A DNA stretch of 64,000 nucleotides from Mauremys mutica (taxonomy: Eukaryota > Chordata > Testudines > Geoemydidae). Location of the stretch: the NCBI RefSeq assembly GCF_020497125.1, contig NC_059082.1, forward strand, positions 28,666,965-28,730,964, read 5' to 3'. Below are positions 1 through 11,698 of this stretch, one piece after another (the first letter of the stretch is position 1; every line of letters starts with the position of its first letter). The notes under the pieces are model-generated. The model saw only the letters and a list, made by a program, of their open reading frames with translations, searched no databases and was not told the origin of the DNA. The position numbers were made by a program, and so were the translations under genes.

Positions 1-3000
1 TCCCTTGATATTTATCTTTCTGGTAGTATTGGGTACCTTGCCAGCTACTGACAATGGCTATTTGAAGTAGCTATGAAACTTGAGTGGCTTTTAAAAAGTA
101 TTTTCTAGTGATTTATAATCTCTCTTTTTAACTTTAGGAAAGTTCAATAGCAAATAACATTGAGCAAGATTTGTCTTTTAAAAAGAAAAATCAAATATCC
201 CTCAAAGCATAGATAGTCTGAATAAAATGACAGACATGTCAGTAAAGTATGGTCTACCTATTAGCTGCTCCTCTCTATTAATCTATGCACAGTATGGGTC
301 CTTTGGATCACCTCCAGCGCACTACATTAACAACACTCTCAAAAAGCAGTGTGTACCACAGCAACTTTATCAAGCTGGATAACTTGTATATACCCTGCAC
401 ATCCGGTATACGCTGTGGGACACTGAATTTTTGCTGTTGGTGGCATGGGGGCTTGAATCATACAATAACTCTTAAACTGTTTATTAATTACAAAAACCAA
501 ACTCATCTCTGAAATCTGGATGACAGGGATCTAATTCCCACAAAATTCATAAACACTGTCATGTGAAAATGAGGTTGTGTTGTGCTGCAGATTGCCATTG
601 TTAAAGCATATTCTTGCATTAGCCATGTGGAGCAAATACACATTTTACTGCAGAAATTACCAGAGCTCAAGCATTTACCTTGTAAAATGCAAAGGAATGA
701 CTACAGTCAAAATTTTCAACAGATCTAGCCTAAGCTAATGGTTTCCTGTAAGACAGAGGAATCAGCGCCACATGAGAGCACAAAGGCCCTGTTTGTTGGG
801 AGGCAGTTTCCCTTGGCTTCTTCATAATGTAGGAGATCCCTATAGGATAGGGATTAAGCCCTGGAACAAGAGAAGTAGAAATATTACTAGTATCTGTATT
901 AAACTGGTTGTCCCTCCCAACATATTTGGGGGAGACAAAATTCTGTTTGGCATAAATAAATATTATAAAGTAAAACCTCCCTTATAAAAATCATTTTAGA
1001 AAGCAGCTGCCCAACTGAGGTCAAACAAAATGCTTCTGGAACCTCTGGACAGATTTTAAAGTTATCATCTAAAACAAGGCTTGTACAGGAGGCAGTCTCA
1101 CTGTACTGGGAATAACCAAGTCCCTTAGTATTGATGTAGCTTTCTTATGAATTGTTTTCGGTTCATTCATCAGTTCATTTAAACTTACACTACCCCGTGA
1201 GTCATCACTATGGGAATCAGAGAGAAGGTTATACTGAACATGTATTTGTACTTGATGATGATATGCCTCTAAAATCCATTGAAGAGCTTTTCAACTCCAT
1301 AAATATGCTAATTGTTGAAATGTGGATTTAGTAGATGAAATGATAGGGTTGATGATGACATGATAAATGTATTATTCTGACATGAATCATGAGCAGAGAA
1401 TGAATTAATTGATGTCAGGTGAGGAGGAAACCCACAGGGATGATATCAGTATCAAGTTGATTAGGAAGGTTTTAGATTTATAAACCCACAAGTCCTGAGG
1501 AGGGTAGGTCAAGTTGATACCCAGTTCCCAAAATAGGGTTGCTTTGAAAACACTAAAGTGAACGGAATCGTCTCATAACAGGACAATGCATCTCTCTCCA
1601 TGGTCAAGGTTGTAACAAGCTTTTCCATTTTAAGCTTATGTTTGTTCCCCCTTCCACTTCTCTAAATGACTTTTATTGGGTCAAGTATATTGCTCATGTT
1701 CAATTTTTGTATGTGTGGCTTATTTAGTAAGAGGAGAATTTTTTGTCAAAAAGTATGAGATGAATCACACAGAAATGCAATTATGAAGCCCCCAGAATTG
1801 GCAGGGGAAATCAGGGGAAAGTGTCCTACCTGAAACTACTCCCAACATATCTTTAGAAATTGACTAGATTTCAGATTGATAGTGTCCCTTTAATCTTAAA
1901 AAAAAAAAGTCAAAATATCTTAAAATTTGTTTTTTAGTAGCTACAATTCTTGAGGTTTTCTTACAATGCTAATATGCACTTACAATCTCATCTCCAGTTC
2001 AACAACTTTTGCCTAGCAGTCTTAGCTCTGATTAACATTAATAGGTATTTGAATCAGTCTGTGTTGTCCTCCACTGCAACCTTCTTAGTAAAGCTTATGT
2101 AAAGGTCAAAATCAGGGCTTGGCTATGCCTTTGTCACATGACTGATCTTTTCCTGGCTTTACTGTACTCCTTTCATAAAGAAACAATAGTCAGAGTTTAA
2201 CATTTTCCACAATTTTCTCTGAAGTAGGTAAACTGAGCATTATGTCCTATTAAAACAGCCCTCATACTTCAAAAGACCTTGGAGACAGAATGAAACCAGA
2301 CAAATAATAATACCTCAGATCAAGAAAGGATAGACAAGCTGACTATGTCCTATATTTAAAACCCTTGTGCTGTTGTGAAATGTTGCATTATATTGTATAA
2401 ATGTTCCCGATATGAAAGAGGTGGGGAAATAATTTGCCACAAAAGCATCACTGGGCAACCCATAAGCCGATCCTTCGTGTAACGACTTTGATTCTAATAA
2501 ATGAAACTATCCCAGCCAAAGCCATTATGAAAAAAGTTATTGGAAAGACTCTTGCTTTACCAAACTGAGCAATAGAACAATGGCAATTAATAGCCATATA
2601 GTCTGCGAAGGAAGAGAGCGTGGTATTGCAAAGTATTCCATTCTGAAGTGCCTAGGATCCAACATTTTTCATAATAAAAGCATCCCAGATAAAAGGAGAA
2701 GTTAATATAATGTACCAACTGTATCAAGAGTCAATTTATGAAGATACCACGGATAATTGGTTACAACGAAGAAGAAAGCTGTGAGTTACACTGGGAATCC
2801 AGTTCTCCCTCACCCCAGAGTATAAAAAGAGTAACTCCTCTGCAGTCAAGTCACTTAATACCAGTGTAAAACTGAGTAGAGCTAGAGTGCTCCCAATACG
2901 TAGAGACTGCACAAAGGCTTCTTCAGGAAGTCTTTAAAAAAAAACCACCAAGTTTCTTTTTCTGGTTATTGATTCTAGTCCTTTGTATAGAAACATGCAC

Positions 3001-3372
3001 TTGTATGGAGGTATAACAGGGTACTCTGGAAAAGAAAGCAGCAAAAGAGATTATCTTAATTTAATGTCTGAAGGCATTAAAGACTCTCCAACATGCAGAC
3101 AGATCTATGGAAAGCAGCTCACTGAATTCCAAGCATTGCTCCTTTCTAACAGCTTTTGGAGTCCCCAAACAACAAAATGGGTCAATGGAATCCAAACAAT
3201 GTTTTTTTGAGAAGAGTCCTATAAAAAGAGAGTGATCTATCTGAAGTAATCTGTCCTCCCATGTCCTTCTGATATGAAGGGAAAAAGTCTGTTCCAGCAG
3301 GTAATCTGAACTGGGTGGAAAATAATAGCCCAGTTGCAGCAGGTGAGCGCACAGCACAACTCAGGAGGGAGA
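1..3372. other. AT-rich unique DNA, no gene recognised
   Basis: I see no gene, RNA gene or recognisable repeat here. Open frames are under 100 codons, lack protein-like composition and overlap on both strands. The stretch is AT-rich with short A runs, for example near 1900 and 2936. It ends at the CR1 tail beginning at 3373. Confidence 0.6.
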
Positions 3373-3904
3373 ATCATAGAATATCAGGGTTGGAAGGGAT
3401 CTCAGGAGGTCATCTAGTCCAACCCCCTGCTCAAAGCAGGACCAATCCCCAACTAAATCATCCCAGCCAGGGCTTTGTCAAGCCTGATCTTAAAAACCTC
3501 TAAGGAAAGAGATTCCATCACCTCCCTAGGTAACCCTTAGTGCTTCACCACCCTCCTAGTGAAAAAGTTTTTCCTAATGTCCAACCTAAACCTCCCCTAC
3601 TGCAACTTGAGACCATTACTCCTTGTTCTGTCAACTGTCTATATCCATCCTCTTTGGACCCCCCTTTCGGGTAGTTGAAAGCAGCTATCAAATCCCCCCT
3701 CATTCTTCTCTTCTGCAGACTAAACAATCCCAGTTCCCTCAGCCTCTCCTCCTAAGTCATGTGCTCCAGCCCCTAATCACAGTACTCCAGATGAGGCCTC
3801 ATCAATGTCAAATTGTTCTCCTCTATCACATCCCTCGATCTGCTGGCAATGCCCCTACTTATACAGCCCAAAATGCTGTTAGCCTTCTTGGCAACAAGGG
3901 CACA

Positions 3905-4294
3905 CTATCGACCCATATCCAGCTTCTCGTCCACTGTAACCCCTAGGTCCTTCTCTGCAGAACTGCTGTCTAGCCATTTGGTTCCTAGTCCATAGCAGTG
4001 CATGGGATTCTTCCGTCTTAAGTGCAGGACTCTGCACTTGTCCTTGTTGAACCTCATCAGATTTCTTTTGGCCCAATCCTCTAATTTGCCTAGGTCCCTC
4101 TGTATCCTATCCCTTCCCTCCAGAGTATCTACCACTCCGCCCAGTTCAGTGTCATCTGCAAACTTGCGCAGGGTGCAGTCCACGCCATCCTCCAGATCAT
4201 TAATGAAGATATTGAACAAAACCAGCCCCAGGACCAACCCTTGGGGCACTTCGCTTGATACTGGCTGCCAGCTAGACATGGAGCTATCGATCAC
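3905..4294 (-). pseudogene. CR1 reverse transcriptase, palm-domain fragment
   Basis: This is an open stretch of about 130 codons inside the CR1 copy. It carries the VPQGLVLG block typical of LINE reverse transcriptases, then [11 protein letters not shown], then FADDTELGG, which holds the catalytic Asp-Asp pair in the F-A-D-D form used by CR1. Downstream come [10 protein letters not shown] and [11 protein letters not shown], both standard CR1 landmarks, and [12 protein letters not shown]. It opens at a GTG, so the left edge is simply where the frame opens and not a start codon. It would have helped copy LINE RNA by target-primed reverse transcription. Upstream palm sequence is displaced by frameshift (4346-4612), and downstream sequence runs into stops near 3905. 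It is non-functional on its own. Confidence 0.9.
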
Positions 4295-4345
4295 TACCTG
4301 TTGAGCCCGACGATCTAGCCAGCTTTCTGTTCACCTATAGTCTAT

Positions 4346-4612
4346 TCATCCAGCCCATACTTCTTTAACTTGCTGGCAAGAATACATATCAAAAGCTTTG
4401 CTAAAGTCAAGGAGTAACACGTCCACTGCTTTCCCCTCATCCACAGAGCCAGTTATCTTGTCATAGAATGCAGAGGTGGCTTTTAGCCTCTTTTGTCCTC
4501 CCCCTGTTCTGGCCCAGCAGCATGCTAGACTGGTCTCTCGGCATAAGCCAATGGCCCCCGAGATGCTAATACAGCAGCTGGGTACAAGTGGGTATAAACA
4601 TGCCCTTGCCAT
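4346..4612 (-). pseudogene. CR1 reverse transcriptase, N-terminal palm fragment
   Basis: This minus-strand frame of 88 codons contains DVLLLDFSKAFD, the first catalytic-aspartate motif of LINE reverse transcriptases, preceded by an ITGSVDEGKAVD stretch matching the region just upstream of that motif in CR1. It belongs to the same element as 3905-4294 but lies in a different frame. The segment between them has lost the expected fingers/palm connection, so at least one deletion or frameshift separates the two catalytic parts. Its first residues (about 25 codons) look unlike CR1 and may be out of frame. Confidence 0.8.
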
Positions 4613-4682
4613 GCCTCTTATCTCAGCTATATCTCCTGCAATTGCTGCAAGAAGGGAGACAGTGTAGGAGTCATTACACTAG

Positions 4683-5374
4683 TTACATAAGAACATAAGA
4701 ACATAAGAAAGGCCGTACCGGGTCAGACCAAAGGTCCATCTAGCCCAGTATCTGTCTACCGACAGTGGCCAATGCCAGGTGCCCCTGAGGGAGTGAACCT
4801 AACAGGCAATGATCAAGTGATCTCTCTCCTGCCATCCATCTCCATCCTCTGACGAACAGAGGCTAGGGACACCATTCTTACCCATCCTGGCTAATAGCCA
4901 TTTATGGACTTAGCCACCATGAATTTATCCAGTCCCCTTTTAAACATTGTTATAGTCCTAGCCTTCACAACCTCCTCAGGTAAGGAGTTCCACAAGTTGA
5001 CTGTGCGCTGCGTGAAGAAGAACTTCCTTTTATTTGTTTTAAACCTGCTGCCTATTAATTTCATTTGATGACCCCTAGTTCTTGTATTATGGGAATAAGT
5101 AAATAACTTTTCCTTATCCACTTTCTCAACATCACTCATGATTTTATGTACCTCTATCATGTCCCCCCTTAGTCTCCTCTTTTCCAAACTGAAGAGTCCT
5201 AGCCTCTTTAATCTTTCCTCATATGGGACCCTCTCTAAACCCCTAATCATTTTAGTTGCTCTTTTCTGAACCTTTTCTAGTGCTAGAATATCTTTTTTGA
5301 GGTGAGGAGACCACATCTGTACACAGTATTCGAGATGTGGGCGTACCATGGATTTATATAAGGGCAATAATATT
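4683..5374 (-). mobile_element. CR1-group LINE, 3' end with TTCTTATG octamer tail
   Basis: On the minus strand the element runs from about 5374 to 4683 and ends in tandem copies of an 8-bp unit (cataagaa on the plus strand, 4686-4709). Terminal 8-bp microsatellite tails are a hallmark of CR1-type retrotransposons. The body has an uninterrupted C-terminal reverse-transcriptase frame (4891-5367), then an untranslated tail containing ccagtgggccagactgg-like and gggctagatggacc-type blocks seen again in other copies here (34.0-34.5, 39.1 and 44.5-44.8 kb). It is 5'-truncated at about 5374. Flanking tagtta and tagttc could be a short TSD, but this is weak. Confidence 0.88.
4891..5367 (-). pseudogene. 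CR1-group reverse transcriptase C-terminal (thumb/connection) fragment, frame intact
   Basis: An open frame of 158 codons reads [16 protein letters not shown], then [44 protein letters not shown] and [15 protein letters not shown] before a normal stop. These are C-terminal landmarks of CR1 open reading frame 2. The first codon is a TTG set by the truncation, not a translation start. The catalytic palm is missing because the copy is 5'-truncated, so no active enzyme can be made. The lack of stops or frameshifts over the whole piece contrasts with the neighbouring CR1 at 3373-4680 and suggests a younger insertion. Confidence 0.9.
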
Positions 5375-7434
5375 AGTTCTTCACCAGTGGAACAGCCCCT
5401 ACACTATAAAGATCGTCTCATGGTCAACATCTTCGGAGCTGCTTTGCATCAGCATTGCAAAGTGGCTGTAGCACAGACCAGGATCTGGACCAAGAAATTT
5501 GGTGACCACATGGCCATCTGAAAGTGTGCAAGAATATTGCATTCTCCCTACCTCCAACTAATGTACTCTAGAAGCATCAGGTAGAGAAAACTGCATACTC
5601 CTTTCCCTTGCAGGCCTCTAATTTTCAGTCACTGCACGAGGAAAATATTATGCTGTTCGGGCACTTAGGCGCATGGTCTTCCACTACACTTGGATGTGGG
5701 GAGAGCTGAGGAGGAAAGGGGAGTTATTCTGACAGCTTCATCATGGTGAGGGGTTGCTTATGACTTTGAGGGGGGCTACCAACTACAGCTATGTAAACAC
5801 ATTATGTGTCAGTCTCTCTACTAATCAAGACACTTGAATATATTAAAAGATTAATTTGTGTTTTACTTGGAAGGAACCTCTTTTGCTGCAGTGGAACATT
5901 CCACAACAAGTAAAGAGTGGGAAATCCTGTGGGGATTGGTGAATGGTGTTTAACGTCTTCAGTTTATAAACCACTTTGAGATCCTTCGTGATGAGGAGGT
6001 TCTATGTCAAATGCTCTGAATAGTGGAAAGGCAGTCTCCTCTAACTGGTCCATTGCTCAGTGGGAAAGGCATTAAAATAGGTTGTGTTTTCCCTGCAATC
6101 TCCTAATAGATTTCTTGTGTGAAAATCAAATAATAAAAATACCTTTTAAAATACAGGAGAGGCTGCATTTCAGAGCATTTCAGAGCATTTAAGAAAAAAA
6201 AATCAGTGTTGTATACAATGAAGCCCCAATGTTACTGCAAGGAGATGACAGAGACAACAGGTCTGACTGTAGTCCTAGAAGTGGTATAATATACAGTATA
6301 ATATACAAAAAATGAGTGGCTATATAAGAAATTTCCCACACCCTTAACTTTCTTTGATCCATACTCATTTCATCTACTGCTCAGTACAGATACTTAACTT
6401 ACAGAAAATGGTCTTTATCTTATTCTCTCCTTTCAGCACTTGCTAGATGAAGAATGTTTTCACAAGATAAGATTTCTCTTTGAAGTCAGATAATTGAAAA
6501 GTTTATCACCACATACAGCAGTTTGCCTCTACCATTACACAAGTGATCACACTGGTGCTGATGTTCAGAAAGGAAATGTTTTGGGGATGGCTATAACCTA
6601 TGACACTTGGCAAAAGTTTCCCAACTTATAACTGTATTACTGTCAAGGTTATACAGATCCTTGCTAGAGCTGAAACTAAGATCACTGGCCTGAACCCACT
6701 CCTTTCAGCACTGGACCACAGGTAGCTCATGGAAATTGATGGATGGCTTTTCTTGTTTATTTTCAGGTTGGAAAGCTACCAAATGATGTTACATGCCAAA
6801 AACAGAACAGGATTTTACTTTTTACATTTACACACACATCTTTTCTCAACATTTATTAATAAAAATCTTAGCTTTACAAACCCAGCTGATTTTTCACTTT
6901 CCCACAAAAAGATACACTGAGCCACTTCTAGTATCCTGTCCCTAGATTTTCTACCATGCCATATGCTTTGAGAGTCAAGAACGGCCCATCAAACATCATC
7001 TGCAGATAGAGAGAAAGCTAAAGCTAAACCTGTTTTGGGTAGCTGTTGATGTAACATTTCCTTTTCTGTTTGGTGCAGATGTAATAGATTTTGAAATGCA
7101 ACATACCCACTAGCAAATTCAGTCTGGATGACTCAAATACCTGATCATTCACCCTACTTACTGAGCCACATCCTCAGCAGTGCCATAGGTCCATTTCAGT
7201 TGGCATACATCAGCACTATTCCACTGACTTCAGTGGAGTGTTCCAGTTTAAGTCGACTCAGATCTGGCCATTACATCTAAAATGTTTAATTTATATTGTA
7301 ATGCCCCGAAATGATTAGGATAAAATTTTTAAAAAAAAATAAAAAAGGGGGACAACTTTCCCGGTATTGAACTTCCCTTCTTTTTAAAATTTCTCCAACA
7401 CATCCTAATGTGCAGTATTATATTTTTACAATAA
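5375..7434. other. Unique DNA, nothing recognised
   Basis: No gene or clear repeat is seen. It contains a small tandem copy of catttcagag near 6171-6189 and a tataat-rich direct repeat near 6285-6308. A short unit around 7145-7265 (gatcattcacc ... cttcagtgg ... gatctggcc) resembles the small palindromic MITEs listed elsewhere but is too decayed to bound. Confidence 0.5.
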
Positions 7435-7924
7435 TGTGGATTCTCACAAACCTGGGTGACTGGGCAACAAAATGGCAGATGAAATTCAGTGCTGATAAAT
7501 GCAAAGTAATGCACATTGGAAAACATCCCAACTATACATATAAAATGATGGGGTCTAAAATATCTTGGAGTCATTGTGGATAGTTCTCTGAAAACATCCA
7601 CTCAATGTGCAGTGGCAGTCAAAAAAGCAAACAGAATGTTGGGAATCATTACGAAAAGGTTAGATAATAAGACAGAAAAATATCACATTGCATCTATATA
7701 AATCCATGGTACACTCCCGTCTTGAATACTTCATGCAGATGTGGTTGCCCTTTCTTTAAAAAAAAAAAAAAAAAGATATATTGGAATTGGAAAAGGTACA
7801 GAAAAGGGCAACAAAAATAATTAGGGATATGGAACAGCTTCCATATGAGGAGAGATTAATAAGACTGGGACTTTTCAGCTTGGAAGAGAGACGACTAAGG
7901 GGGAGGATATGATACAAATCTATT
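7435..7924 (+). mobile_element. CR1-group LINE fragment, reverse transcriptase C-terminal part, decayed
   Basis: Plus-strand translation in shifting frames gives GDWATKWQM-like, INAKVMHI-like, LGVIVDSSLKTSTQCAVAV, KKANRMLGIITKRLDN, MVHSRLEYFMQMWLPF-like and [22 protein letters not shown] blocks. These are the standard order of the CR1 reverse-transcriptase C-terminal half. A poly(A) run at 7756-7774 interrupts the frame, and there are several stops, so it is a pseudogene. The copy stops abruptly at 7924, where a CR1 tail in the opposite orientation begins. Confidence 0.87.
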
Positions 7925-8185
7925 AAACCATAGAAGATTAGGGTTGGAAGAGACCTCAGGAGGTCATCTAGTCCAACCTCATGCTCAAAGCAGGACCAAC
8001 CCCAACTAAATCATCCCAGTTGGGGCTTTGTCAAGCAGGGCCTTAAAAACCTCTAGGGATGGAGATTCCACCACATCCCTAGGTTACCCATTCCAGTGCT
8101 TCACCACCCTCCTAGTGAAATAGTTTTCTTAATATCCAATCTAGACTTCCCCCACTGCAACTTGAGACCACTGCTTCTTGTAGCC
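7925..8185 (-). mobile_element. CR1 LINE 3' tail, opposite orientation
   Basis: This is the minus-strand CR1 3' end, matching 3373-3630 closely in order: catagaa tail, ggttggaagagacctcagga, gtcatctagtccaacc, gctcaaagcaggaccaa, ggctttgtcaag, then tccagtgcttcaccaccctc. It is about 260 bp long and 5'-truncated. It abuts the plus-strand CR1 piece at 7924, so two LINE fragments stand tail to break. Nothing CR1-like resumes after 8185, so this is either insertion with loss of the downstream part or joining by deletion. Confidence 0.9.
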
Positions 8186-8393
8186 TACATGATGCATGTG
8201 CCTCTAGGAACTCTTTCAGTCACATGTGTCTTAGATGCTTATACTTGATGATATTTCCTATGCTAGGCAATTTGTATTTACACCTTTATCCTCAAAGATG
8301 TCGTTCAGAGAAAAGAAGAAGTTTTAAGTGTCTAGGTTCCTAGCTTCCTATTGGACAATCAGCTTCTCTGCACTTCTATGACACCTCTTATGC

Positions 8394-8790
8394 AGGCTTG
8401 GCAGAATTTGATTTTTTTTTAATCATTTCAATTGGTTATATCAATGTTTATTTTTTAAGAATTTTTTTGTTTTTATCAATTTAAATTACCAGGTATGTAA
8501 AATTATGGGATTTAAGCATTTTTTTCAGTTTTATGTATTTAAATGTTCAGAATTGCAGGAAATTAAGGGGGAGCTCACACAGTTATTTAATGACAGAGGA
8601 TGCTGAGATTCAAAAAGTTAAAGATTTATAACTGTTAAAACACAAATTGTCAACATCGCATGTGAAAATATACAAAGTAAATAGTCTTAAAATCAAGCTA
8701 AAATTTTCAAGCAGCATTTTTTTTTAACTCTGCCTATCTGTACATGTCCATGATTATTGATTGAAATATGTTTTCATTGGTTTGTACATA
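8394..8790 (+). repeat. Dispersed AT-rich repeat, family shared with 11351-11540
   Basis: It begins aggcttggcagaatttgatt after a cttatgc flank and continues as AT-rich sequence with gtatttaaatgttcag, aggaaattaa and gctcacacagttattt. The same order recurs at 11351-11540 (aggcctggctgaattcattt, gtatttaaatgttcac, gggaaattaa). Two copies with conserved order show a dispersed family. I cannot assign a class: no terminal inverted repeats, no coding sequence, no TSD seen. Confidence 0.55.
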
Positions 8791-8935
8791 AGGGGAAATC
8801 AATGTCTGCTGATGCTTACCAATAAAAAACAAACTTCTAACCAACTGTTCTATTAGCCCCTCTCCTCTTCAGTTTCACCTTTGCAACTCTATTGATTTTA
8901 GTGGGGTTGCTGAAGTGTCAGGGAAAATCTAGCTC

Positions 8936-9108
8936 CTTAATTAATCCTCAAACCACCCCTGTGAGGTAGGTTAATATGTAGGGAGGGGCAGTGGGAACTG
9001 AAGCAGAAAGTTCATCCGTATATCATTTGACAGAGTCACTATCAGAAATGGGATTAGAACACAGGAGTTTCTGGCTCCCCATCCTGTATTGCAGCCACAA
9101 CTCTCTAT
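8936..9108 (+). mobile_element. Old MIR-like (CORE-SINE) fragment
   Basis: The text order gtgaggtaggtta, a gggaactgaagcag segment, then gagtcactatcagaaatggg and attagaacacaggagtttct followed by ggctccccatcct matches the conserved core and 3' half of amniote MIR elements (the counterpart of the gaggaaactgaggc ... gagctgggattcgaac order). It is strongly diverged, as expected for an ancient SINE. No tRNA-like promoter is preserved. Confidence 0.6.
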
Positions 9109-9236
9109 AGACCAATTCTCTGCTATTTCAACCAACTTCACCCCCTCTGCATATCAGACAACTCCTGAATGGCTGCTGTTCATAAATCTTTCCACTGTCT
9201 GTCTCCACATCTTATGTAAATCTGGTAGCTTGGGGG
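9109..9236. other. Short unique stretch
   Basis: Nothing recognised between the MIR-like fragment and the G-rich run. Confidence 0.4.
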
Positions 9237-9275
9237 TTGGGGGGGGGGGGGGAGAGAGAGAGAAGAGAAGAGACC
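9237..9275 (+). repeat. Simple G/GA-rich tract
   Basis: A run of twelve or more G residues passes into (GA)n and aagagaagag. It is a low-complexity purine tract and can form G-rich secondary structure. Confidence 0.9.
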
Positions 9276-9821
9276 ATCAATGACTTTACTGACACTTGAG
9301 CATACTGAAAGATGCTGTCCAGTCTGCCTATTTGAGCTTTATTACTCAGTCAATTTTCAGCTGTTACCTAAAGCTGAGAAATGAGTGATATTACTTGACA
9401 AGTCTTAATATATTTTAAATTGCCATAAGTCATTTTTGATTGAGTTCTCTGTTAAGGAGCCACTCAGTTAAACAAGAACTCATTATGTTTTTCTCTGATC
9501 ATCAGCATGAGTGACTTTCCCTGTAAAAGCAGCTCTCTCTTGATGCAGTGCCATCTAACATGGATACATTCACTGCACAGGTGCAAGGGAACTAAAGGAG
9601 CTCCACGTGGTCAAATTTGTTTTCACTCCAAAGATTTAATGAAAAGTAAACAGTCTAACAGATGCACTCTATTAACCAAGATTGTAGACATTGTTCTTTC
9701 TAATTTAATTTGGCAATCAGCACTATTATCTTATGCTCCTTGATTCTTGCAAGGAGGAGCAGAATGCCAGGGAGAGCATGCATGCATTCTGCGGTCCTGA
9801 TCCTACAGGACACCTTCAGAG

Positions 9822-9960
9822 GGCATGGCGGAAGGTGGGGGAGGAGGGGCAAAGGAGGAAAGGGGAGAAAAGATGGGATAAAGAATTGAGAGAATGGGAG
9901 GAGGGGTAGTGAGGAGAATAAAAAAAACCAAAATGAATTAAAAAAAAACCCCAAACCTCT
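9822..9960 (+). repeat. Long purine-rich tract
   Basis: The plus strand is almost entirely purine from about 9828 to 9940 (gggggaggagg, aaaggaggaaagggg, gggaggagggg), ending in aaaaaa runs near 9920-9950. The 100-codon minus-strand frame over it (F/P/L-rich) is a composition artefact. Confidence 0.8.
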
Positions 9961-11350
9961 AGGTACTGTGGTGTAAATCAGGAGTAACTTTACTTCAGGC
10001 AATGCAGCTAAACTAAACTAAAACTAACAAATCAGAGGAGGATCGGGTCTCTAGAAAGAAAGGGAGGTGGCAAAGGCAGAGAGAGAATGGATAAAGACAG
10101 GTAAGACCCAGCAATTACAGCAGAGAGTAAGCTTCCTCCAAGCAACAATGCATCACAAAATGGGGGCACTAACCAAACATATTTGGGAGCCACTTATCTA
10201 GGTGTCCCATCATGCAGTCACTACTCAAACAACCTTCTCAGAAAAGCTTTGTTACAACTTTTTAAAATCAAAGTGTAAATACCCATTCGCTATTGCCCAA
10301 GATCAGCCTCTGTAGAACCTAGCCATTCTAAGAAGGTGCCCACCTTTGAAAACAGAACCCTGGGTCCAGTCAAATGAATACTCATTACTCTGCATACTGC
10401 AAACGACTGAAATTTTTTTTTAAATGTAAATTATCTAAATCACACAATGCTTCCAAAATTAAAAGTTCCCAAGACATTTAGGGACAGATTTTCAGCAAAC
10501 CTGAGATTTAGGGAATCCCATTTTGTGCATGCAGCTGATGTACACATACACAGCATCAGTAGCAGTGCATCCCAACATGTGCGCACAATAGCTATTTGTA
10601 TGACTAAAAATGGGCGTACATTCACATCTGAGACTGCAGGCAGCTTTATATGCAAAAATGAGTGTGCAAGGTCAGTGGCTAGGGCTGAACATCTGACCAT
10701 TTTATTTGTCAGCAGTATTCTTTGGGGCCACAGGACTCCCAAACCACCTAGACACTGATCCTCAACCAAATCATGGCATGGATCAAAACTTCCTCATGGT
10801 GAAGTCATAAATGAAACACCGATCGATACCTGCAATTAATCACTGAAAACTGAGAGTTTGGTCTCTCCCAAAGCCAAGCAAGTTTTCAACTAGGTTTCTG
10901 ACAGTATTGTTGGACTCCATTCCTGCTCAGTTTCTATTAACCATCATATTTTCTACTAACCTCCCTCTGTCTCTCACCTTCTCCACAGTTTCCAGAATCC
11001 ACTTTCTTTTCACTTTGTCTTCCAACTACAGCAGTTCGGGGTGGGGGTGGGGGGCTGATTTGCCCAGACCTAGATGACATCAGTGAGAATTACCCATACA
11101 TATCCTGCAGTAGGAGAACTGGGCCCCAGAAACTGTCTTTGAGAGAGAATTTATTGTAAGAAAAGTTTCTAATTGCTATATTAGCCTTCATAGGCAACTT
11201 CACTCCTGATCACCTAAGCCGGACACCATGCTGTGGGCCTTATCCCTTTCACCTAACCAGAATGTACCCATTACTTGATCTGCTTTATTATTACACCAGA
11301 GGTTTCTCATTCCAGGGTCTTTCCTCCACAACCCCACGGATTAGTATAAT
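9961..11350. other. Unique DNA, nothing recognised
   Basis: Two overlapping frames on opposite strands at 10440-10769 are mutual shadows and lack protein-like composition. A short G-rich stretch lies at 11037-11054. No repeats were recognised. Confidence 0.5.
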
Positions 11351-11540
11351 TAGGCCTGGCTGAATTCATTTTTTGTGTTTTTATAATTTCAACAGATATC
11401 AATGTTAAAAATAAAAAATAGATAATTTTTAAGTATTTAAATGTTCACAGTAGTGGGAAATTAAATAATTATCTGACCCCACCCCATAAAGACAGCAGAC
11501 TAAGATTTAAAGCAGCAGTTGCCAAGCTTTAAAATGCAGA
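11351..11540 (+). repeat. Dispersed AT-rich repeat, second copy
   Basis: This is a shorter, 3'-truncated relative of 8394-8790, with the same opening (aggcctggctgaatt), the same gtatttaaatgttc block and the same gggaaattaa block in the same order. Confidence 0.55.
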
Positions 11541-11698
11541 TACCCTCGCTGAAGTCCTACTGCAGCTAGTCTGGAGACCCCATTGGACTGCAGACTCACA
11601 GTCGAGGGCACTCAAACACATACTGTATCTCGGGGGAACACCCTGCAGCCCCCATGTTCATCCTTATAATATGATTGTGTGGTATCCAATGCAAAGTT

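Larger units (their letters stand above)
3373..4680 (-). mobile_element. CR1 LINE, 5'-truncated copy
   Basis: Read on the minus strand, this gives the 3' portion of a chicken-repeat-1 type non-LTR retrotransposon. Reverse-transcriptase palm sequence lies near 4.6-3.9 kb, the C-terminal domain near 3.9-3.5 kb, and the characteristic CR1 tail at 3373-3530. The tail reads ggttggaagggatctcagga on the minus-sense side of the unit and ends in the octamer-like aatcatag motif. The reading frame is broken by several frameshifts and stops, so the copy is dead. The 5' end is lost near 4680, as is usual for CR1 after incomplete reverse transcription. A second CR1 of another lineage starts almost immediately at 4683. 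Identification as CR1 is secure; the subfamily is not. Confidence 0.93.

Noticed and set aside
10440..10769. Opposite-strand frames of about 109 and 103 codons
   Set aside because: Exact mutual shadows with no motif; nothing favours either strand.
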